DNA of 64,000 nucleotides from assembly GCA_020002185.1 (NCBI GenBank), contig CM034544.1, positions 8,212,240 to 8,276,239 on the forward strand, given 5' to 3'. Below, one piece after another: positions 18,665 to 31,818 of this stretch. The translations under genes and the position numbers were made by a program. The notes below the pieces were generated by a model that worked only from the letters and a program-made list of their open reading frames with translations, was not told the DNA's origin and did not search any database. Each line of letters begins with the position of its first letter. Within the stretch, counting starts at the first letter, position 1. The stretch comes from Paraescarpia echinospica. Lineage: Eukaryota > Annelida > Polychaeta > Sabellida > Siboglinidae.

Positions 18665-20394
18665 AATACAAACATATCAATTTGTATATGAATGATGTCA
18701 TTTTTGGGAAAGAAACATATGAAGTCATGTCATACCGTCGTGAATATCACAGTGAACTGAAAACAGGAAACCGTAAGAGGATGCCAACGAACTCAACAGT
18801 TGAGCTGATATGTGACGAGGAGAGACTTAGATTCGTAGATGCATGGGGTCACACAATTTTGAGGGCAGTCAATCTCACCAATATGTGATCATATTATGAG
18901 CAGGACATACACACATTCTACATACCATAATTCGGTCAAAACAAGGCCGTTTCAGTCGTGTGTTGGTGGTACCACCACAAATACGAACAATTATGAATAC
19001 TGTTCCAGTTATAAGTCTATTACTTAGCTAACTGGTAGGTCATTAGGATGTCTTCGGTACAATATCAATTGCTTGCGATTGTGTTTACAAACAGGATACC
19101 ACTAACAATTCACTCATTGCAGGTGTGTTGTTACGATTACATACGTGATTACGGTGTATATTTATTAATTACAATTATACAGCAGTTGTCAACAATTACA
19201 TGGGCTGTCAGCAATGACATCCTGACTATGATCATTCCTCTGTTAGGTACATCCATCTACTGCATAAGTGTTCACGATTTCATGGGCTTGGAATATATTC
19301 GTAGTCCCAGTATTTGTTGCATTACATCCGACATCTTGGCGATCATTAACTAAATTCAAACAGGAACTTCATTCGGGACAGGATGACAGTCGTGCATCAG
19401 CATGAGTTGTTATCAAATAATGTATATTCATCACTGGCAAATATTAGGTAGTGACAAGTGCATTCCTCCTTGGCATGCTCAGCCGGTGCTGACTGTTAGG
19501 CTTGTGGGCTTACCTAGATATATCGCATGTTGCTCATGTATTGTGATACGTAGTTAGCTCGGCGTATATTCATCACTGTTTTATGAGTCAAATAGTGTGA
19601 GATATGCTATGCTCAGCCGTCAATACCTTTTTGTTCAGTATTAGTAATGTGTATATGAGTCTAGCGTTGCACATTTCTTGACGTACGACTACCATTGATG
19701 ATGGGAATATTAGTTACATGGATCTAGCATGAAATAGTTGGCTACCATCAGTGGGTCTGAGAGATGGGCTATTGTGGCCATGGTTGGGGGGGGGACATTA
19801 TTAACTAGAAAGTGGGCCAGTGGCGTTTGACCCCTCACCTTTGATGCATGTATACAGCACTGTTTTTTTAATGATATGTTATTATTATAATGCATAGATC
19901 CAGTTATATGATTTATGTTTACCTGTCAAAAAATAAGTATGTTACCGGGCTGAACGGCAGCCACGCAAGCGTCCAAGTAAAACTGAGTAACATGACGAAG
20001 TTAACGTTCGAGAAAGCTGTAAAAATTGATGTGAACACAATAATGGTGAAAGAACATGCAAGGCAGTTTCATTAGTCGACGGACAGAACTGCCTATCAAA
20101 ATGATGAAGGCAAGGGAAGAGGGAAATATCGCGTATTTGTCATTTAACAAACTGATGATTAGACAACCAAGTACATGCTGACTATCCTGACAAACATTGT
20201 TATGATCACTTAAGCATGGCGTCAACTACACAACAAAATTACGGGTTAACGCCTACGTATGATACACCGTTTGATTATAATGAACACTGTTACGAACACG
20301 ATATTGATACTGATTGTTTGTTGTATAACGATTAAATACTACACCCCAGCACAATTTTCAACCAACTTTAGCAGTGATGGCAAAAACAAGCCAG
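18665..20394. other. No recognisable gene
   Basis: AT-rich sequence with only short, unsupported open frames (the longest, 19048-19353, + strand, 101 codons, is hydrophobic and shows no known domain). A run of G lies at 19786-19794. Confidence 0.4.
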
Positions 20395-21750
20395 ACAAAC
20401 TGAGTATGATACACTTTAATGATACAGTTTAAAAGCTAACTTACCCAAGATTAAAGACACTATACAAAGCATGGAGTATAAATTTCATGTAATTGCTATA
20501 TCAGAAACGTGGCCTAAAGAAAACAGTTGGGACAGAAGTGAAGTAAACTGTAACGATCTTGTATTTTCGGGTTACAAAGTGTGCTGTAATTCCAGAAAAA
20601 AAAACAAGGTGGTGGCGTTGCCATATATGTGTGTGAATATGTACTTAGCAATTGCCAGTCTTCTTATATTTTTATAAGGAACATATCCTACGCTGTTGAT
20701 GACTGTTTTGAAAGCATCTTTATTGAGATACAAATTAGTAAACACGAAAAAATCAATGTCGGTTGTATGTATAGTGCATCGAATACCAGCATCAGCATAT
20801 ATAATGACAATCTCTCATTCATACTGGAAAATCTCACCAGCAAAATTGTTTATATATGTGGTGAAGATTACGATATAGACCCATTGCACTGCGAAGAGCA
20901 AGCTGAATCAAAATACTTCATTGATCAAATGTTCAGCTCTGCATTATATCCCTTGATCACTAGGCCCACACGAATAACAAGCACGAATATTAGTATAATA
21001 GATCACATATTATTTTCTGAACTATGTACAAACAAAATGTGCGGAATTGTTTTAATCGATGCTACAGATCATTTGCCAATTTTCGTTCTGTGTGACAACA
21101 ACACTTATGCGGTAATTAACGATGATCCAACGTATAAATTTAACAGAACGTTAGATGAGGACTCATTAAACAAATTTCAGCACGATTTACATTATGCAAA
21201 CTGGGTCACTCTAACGAACGAATCAAAACCTGATTTAGAGTTCTCGCGCTTTATGCAAATACTAAGTAACACTTATAACGATGTCTGTCCTATCAAAATG
21301 ACAACGTGTTCAGGAAAGACAAAAAAGAATGATAAACCTCGGTCATCAAGATGGCTAAAAACGCTTGCATAAAGAAGAATAACATGTACTTAGCGTTTCT
21401 AAATAATACGACAGAATTAACAGAAAGCCGCTACAAAAATGACAAAACTACGTTAAAAAAATTATTATAGAAAAGAAAAACTATTACAGAAAAAAACTCG
21501 ACGATAGTAAGACTAATATAACACAAACTTTGAAAAAAACTTTTAACAACATAATAGGTAACAGAACATCTGATACCACATATTTGAACAATTTCATGTT
21601 GGTAAAAACCTAGTAGTATTAGAAAATAAAGAAATAGCTAATCATTTAAAAAAATTCTTCATTGACATAGGTACCAAATTATCCAACCTCATAGAACCCT
21701 GCCCAGGAACAAAGCCAACCGACTTTGTAAAACGTACTGTATCACAATCA

Positions 21751-21794
<44 letters not shown>

Positions 21795-22535
21795 CCCGTT
21801 ACTGAGCAAGAAGTACTCGACATTGTGTCTGGGTGCAAAAATAAAACTTCATACGGACACGATGAAATCAGCATGAAAACAGTTAAGCATGTAATAAAGC
21901 AAATTGTACAACCGCTAACCCACATTTTTAACAGACGTTTGATCAGCGGAACATTTCCATATAATATGAAATTGGCAAAAGTCATTCCTATATTTAAGTG
22001 AGGAGATCGTTTGCAATTTTCTAATTATATATCTCTATCTCTCTTATCCCAATTTTAAAAAAATACTTGAAAAAATATTCAACAAAAGGCTAACGTCTTT
22101 CGTTGAAACACAACTAATATTGACAGACGGGCAGTATGGCTTCAGAAGTAATCAATCAACGTCACTAACTTTAACATAATTTGTCGAAAAGGTTACTTCC
22201 GCAATGGATAAATGCCAAAGCACGATTGGTGTCTTTATCGACCTAAAAAGCCTTTGACACTGTTGACCACAAAATACTGCTAAGTAAATTGCATTGCTAT
22301 GGAATAAGGGGTCTGGCTCTGGACTGGATAAAAAGCTACTTAACCAACCGTAGACAATATGTATGCTATAACAACAGTAACTCAGAACAAAAGGAAATCA
22401 AGTGTGGAGTCCCGCAAGGTTCAATCCTTGGCCCGTTATTATTTATTCTGTGCATAAATGACATATGTGAAGTCTCAAAAATGCTTGACATTATTTTGTT
22501 TGCTGATGATACAAATATTTTTAAATTCCGCTAAT
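20395..22535 (+). mobile_element. Non-LTR retrotransposon (APE endonuclease + RT), decayed
   Basis: The endonuclease starts near 20420 with an Asn-x-x-Ser-Leu-like lead and IAISETW at about 20494-20514. It continues with a CGE-D-IDPL segment (normally Gly-Asp-Phe-Asn) at about 20860-20887, TRPTRITS near 20958 and DATDHLPIF at about 21058-21086, the conserved C-terminal Asp-His pair. The RT part has LDIVSGCKNKTSYGHDEIS at about 21813, the GVPQGSILGPLL block at about 22408-22443 and the catalytic FADDT at about 22498-22512. Multiple frameshifts and stops are present, and a TA microsatellite (21751-21790) has expanded just before the RT. The motif style is that of jockey/CR1-group LINEs; exact clade is uncertain. 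Confidence 0.8.
21751..21790. repeat. TA microsatellite
   Basis: About 20 uninterrupted TA dinucleotides inside the LINE between its endonuclease and RT parts. Confidence 0.95.
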
Positions 22536-22739
22536 AATGTTTAACAATAAAATACAACCTAGAACAGATGTGAATTAGTTTACGTATGAGTTGTGAATAT
22601 TATTTTGTAATTTATTTATAATTCGTGTTGTCTTTATTCATTTTTTTTAGTTTGAGAAGTGCATAGCACCATATAAGTCTATAACTTCAGCAACGTCCTT
22701 TTTTTGCAGCAGCAGCAGCACACCATACCGTACGCTTGT

Positions 22740-25700
22740 ACTATGTTGTTGTTGAATAAACTTTAATTCATGTTATTCGCCAGGTGGCGCCACTGTCGGC
22801 GCAACTTCGTCTGAGGTACGCCGCAAAACTGAGTGAGGGGAGGTACCCTAAACAAGTTAACAGAAACTGGAAGCAGCATCAACAGGCAACAGGACAACAA
22901 TGCTGGCGTTGTTGTGTCAAACACGCATCGCAGGCTTGTCAGTTGAAGGCCGAGCGTTGTTTCCGTTGTGGCAAGACGGACTATATTGCGAAATGCGAAA
23001 TCGAAAGTGTGGAAAGGCAAGTCAGGTGTTCGTTCCGTGTCTGACCGAAGAGACACCCGAGTAACAGGATGACCACTTCGCAGGGTACAGCACGTACACA
23101 GTACAGTAGATGCACCGAAGAGCAATGACATTAGAGTGTCCGTGTGCAGATGTGTCACTGCTGCCCGAGAGTCTATACCGAAAACACTTGAGTCATCTGT
23201 TTGTACACCCGGCGGATATAGTCCTGAAGACATATGAGAACCAGACAGTTGATCTGGAGGCGGGTAAAATAACGACGACTGTGCAATAAGAAGATCAAGA
23301 GATAAATAACTTACCGTTGATCATTGTAAGAGGCACATATATAGCTGCGTTGTTCGGTCTGCAGTGGCTTGAACATATCTTAGGTGATATACTCCAAACA
23401 GCCCAAACTTGAGCTAACGCAGGAGTTTCATGGTGCTTGTTTGTGCGCATGCGGTGTGGGTAGTTTGTTTGTTTACTTTATAGGCACTTTAGATGATTGG
23501 GTGTTGTGAAAGGGAGGTTCATGATCGCTGTTTTAAATGGTATGGGGCTTTCTAGTTCAATAATCGGTGGTGGAATCATATTCCAGATTCGAACTGCTAG
23601 GGGGTAGAAAGAGAACACTGCTGCATTGATGCGGCACCTAGGGACATTGAGTTGAACTGGCAGAAAGTATGCTGCGTGAGAGGATCTGTATCGGGAGTGT
23701 TAGATAAACACACTGAAGTTGTCGGGGAGGTACTGGGTATGTTCAAAGGAACCACTGCGGAGATATATGTCGAGAGCGACCAACCACCCAGGTTTCTCAA
23801 ACCAAGGCCAGTTCCGTATGCACTGAAAAAAAATTTAGAGGAATAAATGAACAGGTTGGTGCAGTCGAAGGTGATTGAGCCAGTGCGTTACTCCGACTGG
23901 GCTTCCCCGATAGTACCAGCCCTCAAAGCTGATGACAGGTTCGGGTCTGCGAAGACTACAAACTGACGGTGAACAGAGTGTCACATTTGGACAGTACCCG
24001 ATTTCAACACTGGATGACCTGCGTGAGAAACTGATAGGTGGTAAACAGTTCAGCAAGCTGGACCTGAGTCAACGCCTGTTCTCAACATCTACTGGATGGG
24101 AAGCCAAAGGAGTATGTCACAGTGGATATTCACAAAGGATTGTTTCGTTACAATCGACTGCCATATGGCATCAGTTCGGCACAAACTATCTTCAAGAGGA
24201 CAATGGAAAACATCTTGCAGGGGGTACCGCATGTCGCTGTGTATTTAGATGACATCATCATGACCGGTGCGACAAAGGCGCAACACCTGGAAACGCTTGA
24301 CATGGTCTTGGGAAGATAAGAAGATGCTGGGTTGCGGCTCAAGAGAGAGAAACGCACCTTTCTCGCAGACGAGGATGTGTACTTGGGCCACACCATTGAC
24401 CAACATGGGCTGCACCCAGTACAAGATTAGGCGGGAGCAATTCAGAAGGCGAGAGCTCCAGAGTATGTGCAGGAACTTCAAGCATTACTGGGCTTACTAA
24501 ACTACTTCGGAAGATTCCTGTACAACCTATCGACCCTGCTAGCGCCATTGCACAAGTTACTGTGCAAGGGAAATAATTGATTCTGGGGACCACAACAGCA
24601 GCAGAGCTTTCAAAGAACGAAGGAACTCCTCCTATCAGCGGAAGCGTTGGCGCACTATGATCTGACTAAGCAAATACTGCTTCAGTGCGATGCGTCGAAC
24701 AACAGACTCGGCGCAGTGCTCTCGCACATAACTGAAGATGGCACCGAGCGTTCCGTGGGATTTGCATCACGGACACTTAACGCTGCAAAAATAAATTATT
24801 CGCAGCTCGACAAGGAGGGAGCCGCAATAATATTTGCGCTGACGAAATTCCTCAAGCAGCGTTATTGACGTTACTATTTGATCATGACAGATCACCTGCC
24901 ACTGGTGTCGCTGTTCGGGGAATAGAAGCACGTTCCGATCACGGCATCGCCCCGCATACAACGGTGGGCGATCACTGCGTGGATCCGAGTACAAGATACA
25001 TTACAAAACTGGCAGAAACCATGTCAATGCAGATCAGTTACTGCGTCTGTCGTGATCCTCAGCTGGCGCATGTCAAGGAATACCTGATGCGTGGCTAGCC
25101 TGACGGAAAGGTCGACACTAAGATGGCACCATGCCATTGTAGAAGAGATGTACAGGACGGTTGTGTCTTGTGGGGTGCCAGAGTGGTGATTCCACCTAAA
25201 TAACGGCAAGAAGTATTGCACTAGTTACATCTCGCACATCCAGGAATCAGCATAATGAAGTGTCTCGCACGCAGTTACGTGTGGTGGCCAACCAAGGACA
25301 GAGAGCTGGAAGAATTGATTCAGAAATGTGACGTATGCCAAATACATAACAAGTTACCACCCGCTGCTACACTACATCATTGGGAGTGACCTGCAAATTC
25401 ATGGACTCGTATCCACATCGATTACGCAGGACCGTTTCTCGGTGAGATGTTGCTTGTAGCAGTGGATGTTACATCCAAGTGACTCGAGACACACACCATG
25501 AGCTCAACAACATCAACGGCAACAACCAGCAACAACAAATTGGCCTGGCAGAAAGGACAGTACAGACCGTGAAATTGGACATCGCCAAAACGACGGGAGA
25601 CAACGTCGAAACGAAACTACAACAAAGATGCGTGTTTGTCTATCGCCGAATCCCCCAGTCGACAACCGGAAAGTCACGGATGGAAGTGTTAAATCACCGG

Positions 25701-26533
25701 AGGATGAGATCTAGGTTAGATCTCCTTCATCCAAGCCTGCAAGGGAAGGTTCACAAGAAGCAAACACCGATGAAAGAGACAAACGAACGCAAGACACGCG
25801 AGAGAAAGTTTACTCCAGGAGTGAGTGTATATGTCAAGAACTTTGTCCCAGGACCAAAATGCTTGATCGGGACGATCATTCATGTTACCGGTCCTGTGTC
25901 ATACGCGGTGGTACTCCAAGACGGAAAAGAGTGTCGAAGACACGTAGATCATTTGCAGTCACGTCGTACGGTTAGGGAATCAGGGATTCCTGTGTGTCAG
26001 AGGGAACAAGTGAACACTGAGATCGCACCGCAGAATTCCTACAAACCACCCAGTACAGTACGTGTAACCAAACAGACAGGTGGAAGTCGCTGCATCGACA
26101 CCATATGCACCTACTGCGAGCGTGCCATCAGAGGCGACTATTGTAGAAGGTGACAGTGTTGTGACAGAGGCTCGCGACACTGTTGTGTCCACACGCTCCA
26201 CTGAATAACCTCGTGTTACTACACCTGCTAGAAATACCGGCATATCGCGTGTAGCACCAGCGTGGCAAGCAGATTATGTCATGAACTAATTGAATAATGC
26301 GACCAATTGTCGACGACCAATCAGAATAACTGCCATGGTCGCACAGCGAATCTGGAGGTAGGCCACCCTCCAATCTCGTAGTTGTGAAGAATAATTAATA
26401 TGGTATTAATCCGTCGCACTGCTGGTTGGCGAAGAACATTATTTCACAGTAACAGTTACTTAATTGGACATTACATGGACAATGAATGGTACTAGCTGTG
26501 AACTTATTATGTTTCGTTTTAGAGGGGAGGAAA
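22740..26533 (+). mobile_element. Ty3/gypsy LTR retrotransposon body, decayed
   Basis: Order of parts on the + strand: AATAAA near 22755 and a TGGCGCC primer-binding-like site at about 22782. Next come two zinc knuckles at about 22900-23000 (the second has Tyr instead of His) and a retropepsin C-terminal portion near 23145-23380. The RT runs from about 23650, with PRPVPYAL and the catalytic YLDD at about 24242-24254. RNase H spans about 24640-24920 (QCDASNNRLGAVL, MTDHLPLV). The integrase zinc-binding HHCC region is at about 25220-25345 and a first catalytic Asp (HIDYAGPF) near 25416. A basic C-terminal domain runs to about 26000. Numerous stops and frameshifts are present. The integrase core is missing about 60 residues between the first Asp region and the LAERTVQ segment. 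Confidence 0.8.
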
Positions 26534-26605
26534 TGTGATGATATTTTCGTTAGATCGAACTGATCTGATAGATACGCTTCACTGGAACTGTGCGAGTTCC
26601 AGTAT
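26534..26605 (+). repeat. Truncated LTR after polypurine tract
   Basis: A polypurine tract (agaggggaggaaa, 26521-26533) is followed by TGTGATG, the same LTR start found at 27107 and 29102. This LTR is cut off at about 26605 and followed directly by a second copy of the element's 3' internal region. Confidence 0.65.
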
Positions 26606-26609
26606 GACT

Positions 26610-27106
26610 CCTACACGCCACCCAGTCCAGTGTTACCAAAAACAGAGAGGTGGAAGTCGCTGCATCGACACCAAATGCATCTACTGCGAGTGTGTCATCA
26701 GAGGCGACTGCTGTAGAGCGTGACTGTGTTGTGGCAGAGACTCGCGACACTGTTGTGTCCACACGCTCCAGTCAGTTACCTCGTATTACTACACCTGCTA
26801 GGAATACCGGCAGATCGCGTGTAGCACCAGTGTGGCAAGCAGATTATGTCATGAACTAAGTGAACAGTGCGACCAATTGTCGACGGCCAACAAGAATAAT
26901 GGTCATGGTCGCACAGGGAATCTGGAGGTAGTCAGCCCTCCAATTCCGTAGTTGAGATGAGTAATTAATCTGGCAATAATCAGTCTCACGGCAGATTGAC
27001 GAAGAACAGTCTTTCACAGTAACAATTACTTAATTGGTCATTACGTGGACAATGAATGGTACTAGCTGTGAACTTATATATATGTTTCGTTTTAGATGGG
27101 AGGAAA
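26610..27106 (+). repeat. Second copy of gypsy 3' internal region
   Basis: This region repeats the sequence from about 26040 to 26533 with roughly ten percent difference. It includes the ggtggaagtcgctgcatc block, a cacctgctagaaataccgg-like block, and the final tgaatggtactagctgtgaac before the polypurine tract. A local tandem duplication or recombination between copies explains it. Confidence 0.7.
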
Positions 27107-29310
27107 TGTGATGGTGTTTTCGTTAGATCGAACTAATCTGCTAGATACGCCTCACCGGAACTGCCATGTCAATAAAGATGTTGTTATTTTACATAGAATG
27201 CTATCGACCTTTCTCGGCCAAGTTATAGCAACGAACAAATTCGCGACAGAATCGTGATAGGCTTATCGGACAAAGAGCTGTCACAAAAACTTCAAATGAA
27301 GTCAGAATTGAGCCTTGGCATAGCCATATAGATGGCAAAGGAATCTGACCTCGTGAAAAGCTAGGTTAGTGACCAGTTACACAGCGAAGTAAAACAGCAT
27401 GAGGAAGTCAAGCAGTCTAGAGCACACAAACCTCACAGAGGAAGGCGAAAATTCAGCGGACCCGTGAGAGATATCCCGCACATATGCGCTAGATGTGGCC
27501 GTAGTCTCGCCCCAAGCAAGGAATACTGTCTAGTCCTTGCCACATCCCACGTATTTCTTGAGATCAATTTCATGCGATGATTACGAACCAGCATTCAAGA
27601 CCAAGACTACAGACAACCTGAACAGTAGTTGTTTCGCCGTGAAGATAGGCTTCATGAAACGAGTGTTTGTTAATAAAATTCAAGACGGCCATAGGCACTT
27701 TACAGTGTGAGCCGGTGAAGATTTTTACTACGGGACAATGCAACACCGTACATTATATGCACCGCGCAACGAGTGGCACCGCGCAACGAGTGCCAATTCT
27801 ATTGTTACCTCAAGTTGAGGCTGAGCTGCAACGCATAGATGACAACTGATTTATAGAAAGAGTCACAGATCCGACTGATTGGTGTCCGCCAATGATTCCT
27901 GTGATGAGACGGAAAAAGGCAACACTTGCCAACTGCATAACAAGTTACCATCCGTTGCTCCACTATATCCTTGGGAGTGACCCGAAAATTCATGGACTCG
28001 TATCCACATCGATTACGCTGGACCGTTTCTCGGTGAGATGTTGCTTGTAGCAGTGGATGTTACATCCAAGTGGATCGAAACACACACCAAGAGCTCAACA
28101 ACATCAACGGCAACAACTAGCAACAACAAAATGGCCTGGCAGAAAGGGCAGAACAGACCGTGAAAGAGGACATCGCCAAAACGATGGGAGACAACGTCGA
28201 AACGAAGCTACAACAAAGATGCATGTTCGACTATCGCCGAATCACCCAGTCGACAACCGGAAAGTCACGGATGGAAGTGTTAAATCACCGGAGGATGAGA
28301 TCTAGGCTAGATCCCCTTCATCCAAGCTTGAAAGGGAAGGTTCACAAGACGCAAACACCGGTGAAAGAGACAAGCGACCAAAAGACACGTGAGAGAAAGT
28401 TTACTCCAGGAGAGAGTTATATGTCAAGGACTTTGGCCCAGGATCAAAATGCTTGATCGGGACGATAATTCATGTTACCGGCCCTATGTCATACGCGGTG
28501 GCACTCCAAGGCGGAAGAGAATGTCGAAGACACGTAGATCATCTCCAATCGCGTCGTGCGGATGGCGATTCAGGGATCCCTGTGTGTCAGAGGGAACAAG
28601 TGGACACTGAGATCGCACCGCAGAACTCGTACAAACCACCCAGTCCAGTGCTAACAAACAGAGAGGTGGAAGTCGCTGCATCAACAACAGGTGCATCTGC
28701 TGCGAGCGTGTCATAAGAGGCGTCTGTTGTAGAGCGTGACTGTGTTGTGACAGAGTGTTGTGTCCGCACGCTCCACTGAGTTACCGCATGTTACTACACC
28801 TGCTAGAAATACCGGCATGTAGCACCAGCGTGGCAAGCAGATTATGTCATGAACTAAGTGAACAATGCGACCAATTGTCGACCCCCAATAAGAATAACGG
28901 CCATGGTCGCACAGGGAATCTGGAGGTAGTCAGCCCTCCAATTCCGTAGTAGAGGTGAATAATTAATCTGGCAATAATCAGTCACACGGCAGGTTGGCGA
29001 AGAACAGTCTTTCACAATAACAGTTACTTAATTGGCCATTACGTGGACAATGAATGGTACTAGCTGTGAACTTGTTATGTTTCGTTTTAGATGGGAGGAA
29101 ATGTGATGATGTTTTCGTTAGATCGAACTGATCAGTTAGATACGTCTCACCGGAACTGCCATGTCAATAAAGATGTTATTATTTTACATAACATGTTATC
29201 GAATTTTCTCGGCCAAGTTACAGCAACTGTAATGAACAACGTCTATGTCACTATTGACAACACAGCTGCAACTGCTGACGTAGTCTACACCGTCACGGTA
29301 ACCACCACTA
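27107..29310 (+). mobile_element. Internally deleted gypsy copy flanked by two LTRs
   Basis: An LTR starts at 27107 (TGTGATGG). It is followed by gag C-terminal sequence with one Cys-rich knuckle (CARCGR, near 27487) and the beginning of RT near 27795-27925 (a Pro-Leu-Leu-Pro-Gln-Val-Glu segment, then CPPMIPV). It then jumps straight into the integrase region at about 27933 (matching 25348 onward). It continues through the same integrase C-terminus and 3' region to a polypurine tract (29093-29101) and a second LTR at 29102. Protease, most of RT and RNase H are gone. The integrase core deletion seen in the upstream copy is present here at the same place. Confidence 0.7.
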
Positions 29311-29639
29311 ATAAAACAAACACCACTGATGTCACAATGCGAATATCCAGTCACGCATCTCGCATTAGTTATGTAACCCAAACAATTTTTATTTTATTTG
29401 ACCGGAAATTAGAATTGGTTTAACAATAACATAATAACACTATGCGTCATGTGTTATGTATTTATGTAATGTGTTAACTAGTGGGTCATTCCATTGCTCT
29501 CAACTACAGTGAAAATACTAGCAAAAATCTTAAGATATGTTCTTTATTGTCTCAACTGAGGGATGTGTCTTGGTGTTAAATATATATGACTGCATTGTAC
29601 AAAAATGCAATAAAACTGCAGATAAAATAAAGAAATACA

Positions 29640-30005
29640 TAGTACGTACTTTGCACTACAGAGTAATTGTTGCCAAGACTACAAACAACCAGCTCAGTCG
29701 TAGTGTCGCAGTGAAGATAGGCTTCATGAAACGAGGGTTTGTTGATAATATTCAAGACGTCTACGGGATCACAGGTATTTACAGTGTGAACCGGTACAGT
29801 GTATGCACCGCGCGAAACCAATTCCACTGTTACCTTAAGTTGAGGCTGAGCTGCAACGCATAGAGGACAACTGAATTATAGGAAGAGTCACATAATCGAC
29901 TGATTGGTTTGCGCCAATGGTTCCTGTAGTGAGACGGAAAAAGGCAAGGTGCGCATTTGTGTCGATGTCATACGTCTGAACAAGTCGGTGATGCGAGAGA
30001 AACGC
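29640..30005 (+). mobile_element. Gypsy fragment (protease/early RT region)
   Basis: Resembles 27590-27940: a segment with gaagataggcttcatgaaacg is shared, and the RT start region follows near 29820-29990 in shifted frames. It probably belongs to a third copy lying beyond the LTR at 29102. Confidence 0.5.
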
Positions 30006-30009
30006 ACAT

Positions 30010-30235
30010 GACATGTGAAGACGTAGTTTTGTGTCCTTTCTGATGGTGGTACTGGACCATATTGGACGTATACTTTGGAACACAGCTGATGCCTTGCCTA
30101 TCCTCGCTTGCACATTTACTTCCGCGTCGCCTTCCCTAGAGTTGTAGCTTCCGAGGTAAGGGAAGTTCTCGACGCACTGCAAGTCTTGCTGACTGACTAC
30201 AACGTGGGAGCCAGATCCATCACCAACTAACAATG
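30010..30235 (-). mobile_element. LINE reverse-transcriptase C-terminal fragment
   Basis: On the - strand this reads CVENFPYLGS followed by a segment with VNVQARIGKA and a Trp-Ser-Ser-Thr-Thr region, the post-palm part of RTs found in several LINE clades. It is truncated at both ends and shorter than any functional unit. Confidence 0.55.
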
Positions 30236-30339
30236 TTTTGTCTTCTCATAGCTGATTCGTAATCCGACCATCGCTCCATTGCCGTTTAAATTATTGGTAA
30301 TATCTTTCAGGATCTCCGGCGTGTAGCTGTTAAAAGGAG

Positions 30340-31818
30340 ACGGAAATATGGAGGCGGAACTATGAGGTATGCTGCAGGTTTAAAGGCTAGCCTTGTTAAG
30401 ACTTTGAAAGAAGACACCAAGTTGGTCAGTGCTCCTGGTCTACCAAAGGAGATGCGGAACACGGCGGTGGTGGGGGATGCCATGTATGCTGTTAGCGGTT
30501 GGTTTTTCTAGAAAAACGAACCATTTCGGACCATTGCAACACGCTACAATAGATTTCTTACTCAAGATGTACCTGTTGGTACAAGTATCATACACTTCTG
30601 CTGTGACTGGTACAATGCCCAAAGCGTAAAGTCATCAGTGCAGCAACACATATATGCCCGGTCACGACCAGCAAGGCTGTTTGAGGTCATTGAGCGGTAC
30701 AGAGCTCCTGATCCACATGAGTTTTTCTCTGTGTCGGCCAACAAGGCGGGACTGCTAAATTTGTTATGTGAGACATAGAGTAAGGAGGAGCAGGTAGCAC
30801 CAACGATGGGCTTGACGCAACTGTACCTGGGTGGCGGTTTCAAGGAAGAAACCAAGGGCGTTTTGGTTACGTAGGTTATGTGCCTGACCTGGAGTCAACT
30901 CAACAGGAGGCAGACACCAGAGTAATTATTCACACCGTATACAGTGTCCGGAATGAAGGTGTCGACCGAGTGATTATCCACGCCAAGGACACAGACATCA
31001 TTGTCATGTGCGTCTATTATGCTTGCACGCTGTTGAAAGATCTGCCAGAACTGTGGATTCGAACTGCACCAGATAGCTATGTACCGATCCATGAGATGTG
31101 TGCTGCTCTTGGACCCTGCACAGCCTTAGTGGGCGAGACACAACCAGCTATCCATATTTCACTGGTAAGAAGGTGTGGATGAACCGCAGCAAGGCAACGG
31201 ACATATCTGCACTTGAGAACTTTGCCGATCAAGATGACATTCATATAAGAGCAGACGTGATCAACCAGGCAAGGGACCTTACGATCGCTGCGTACACCAA
31301 CAAAGACGATGTGTTCGAAGGATCGAATCTTGGAAAGCTTCCTGAACAACAAGTCAACGGTGTTGAAATTACTTCCACCAACAGAAGATGCATTTCTTCA
31401 GCATTTGAAATGTGTAGCTTTGGCGACTATGATATACAAAAGTGCTCATGTCAGCATGCCGGTCTTCCTTCTGTATGAAGAGTATGGGTGGGTTCTGGAT
31501 AACGCCAAGCTTGTTCCAGTGGCACCCACATAACATGCCTGCCCACTGCAGATGACAAAGACCATATTCTGCCGCTGCATCAAAGTATGCAACAGAAACA
31601 GCTCATGTGCCAAGAAAAACATTGTCTGTTACATTGGTTGTCGCTGCCAGGGAACTGTCAAAAATTGCAAACATGCGATGTATGCTGCAAGGTTATTCCA
31701 TGTCTACTTTCACCAAAAAACTGCATTTGGCGCCCTGGGTAGAGTGAATTTCACGGCAGTTCTCATCACGCGAGAAAGTTGTGATATCAACGGAACAAAC
31801 GAAGCAGTAATCCCATAG
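30340..31818 (+). pseudogene. Second copy of the EAD/DTD/GCDT transposon gene, broken
   Basis: Same family as the - strand gene at 17135-18167, here with its N-terminal part. A helical segment lies near 30360-30500, then a region with IIHFCCDWYN near 30588. QEADTRVIIH is at about 30905-30935, AKDTDIIVMCV at about 30988-31015, a degenerate HSLSGRDTTS near 31114-31150, a Leu-Pro-Pro-Thr segment near 31368, and the Cys-rich tail (FCRC...C...C.C) at about 31560-31660. It is split into several frames. It is not flanked by the inverted repeats seen around the first copy, at least as far as I could see. Confidence 0.5.
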
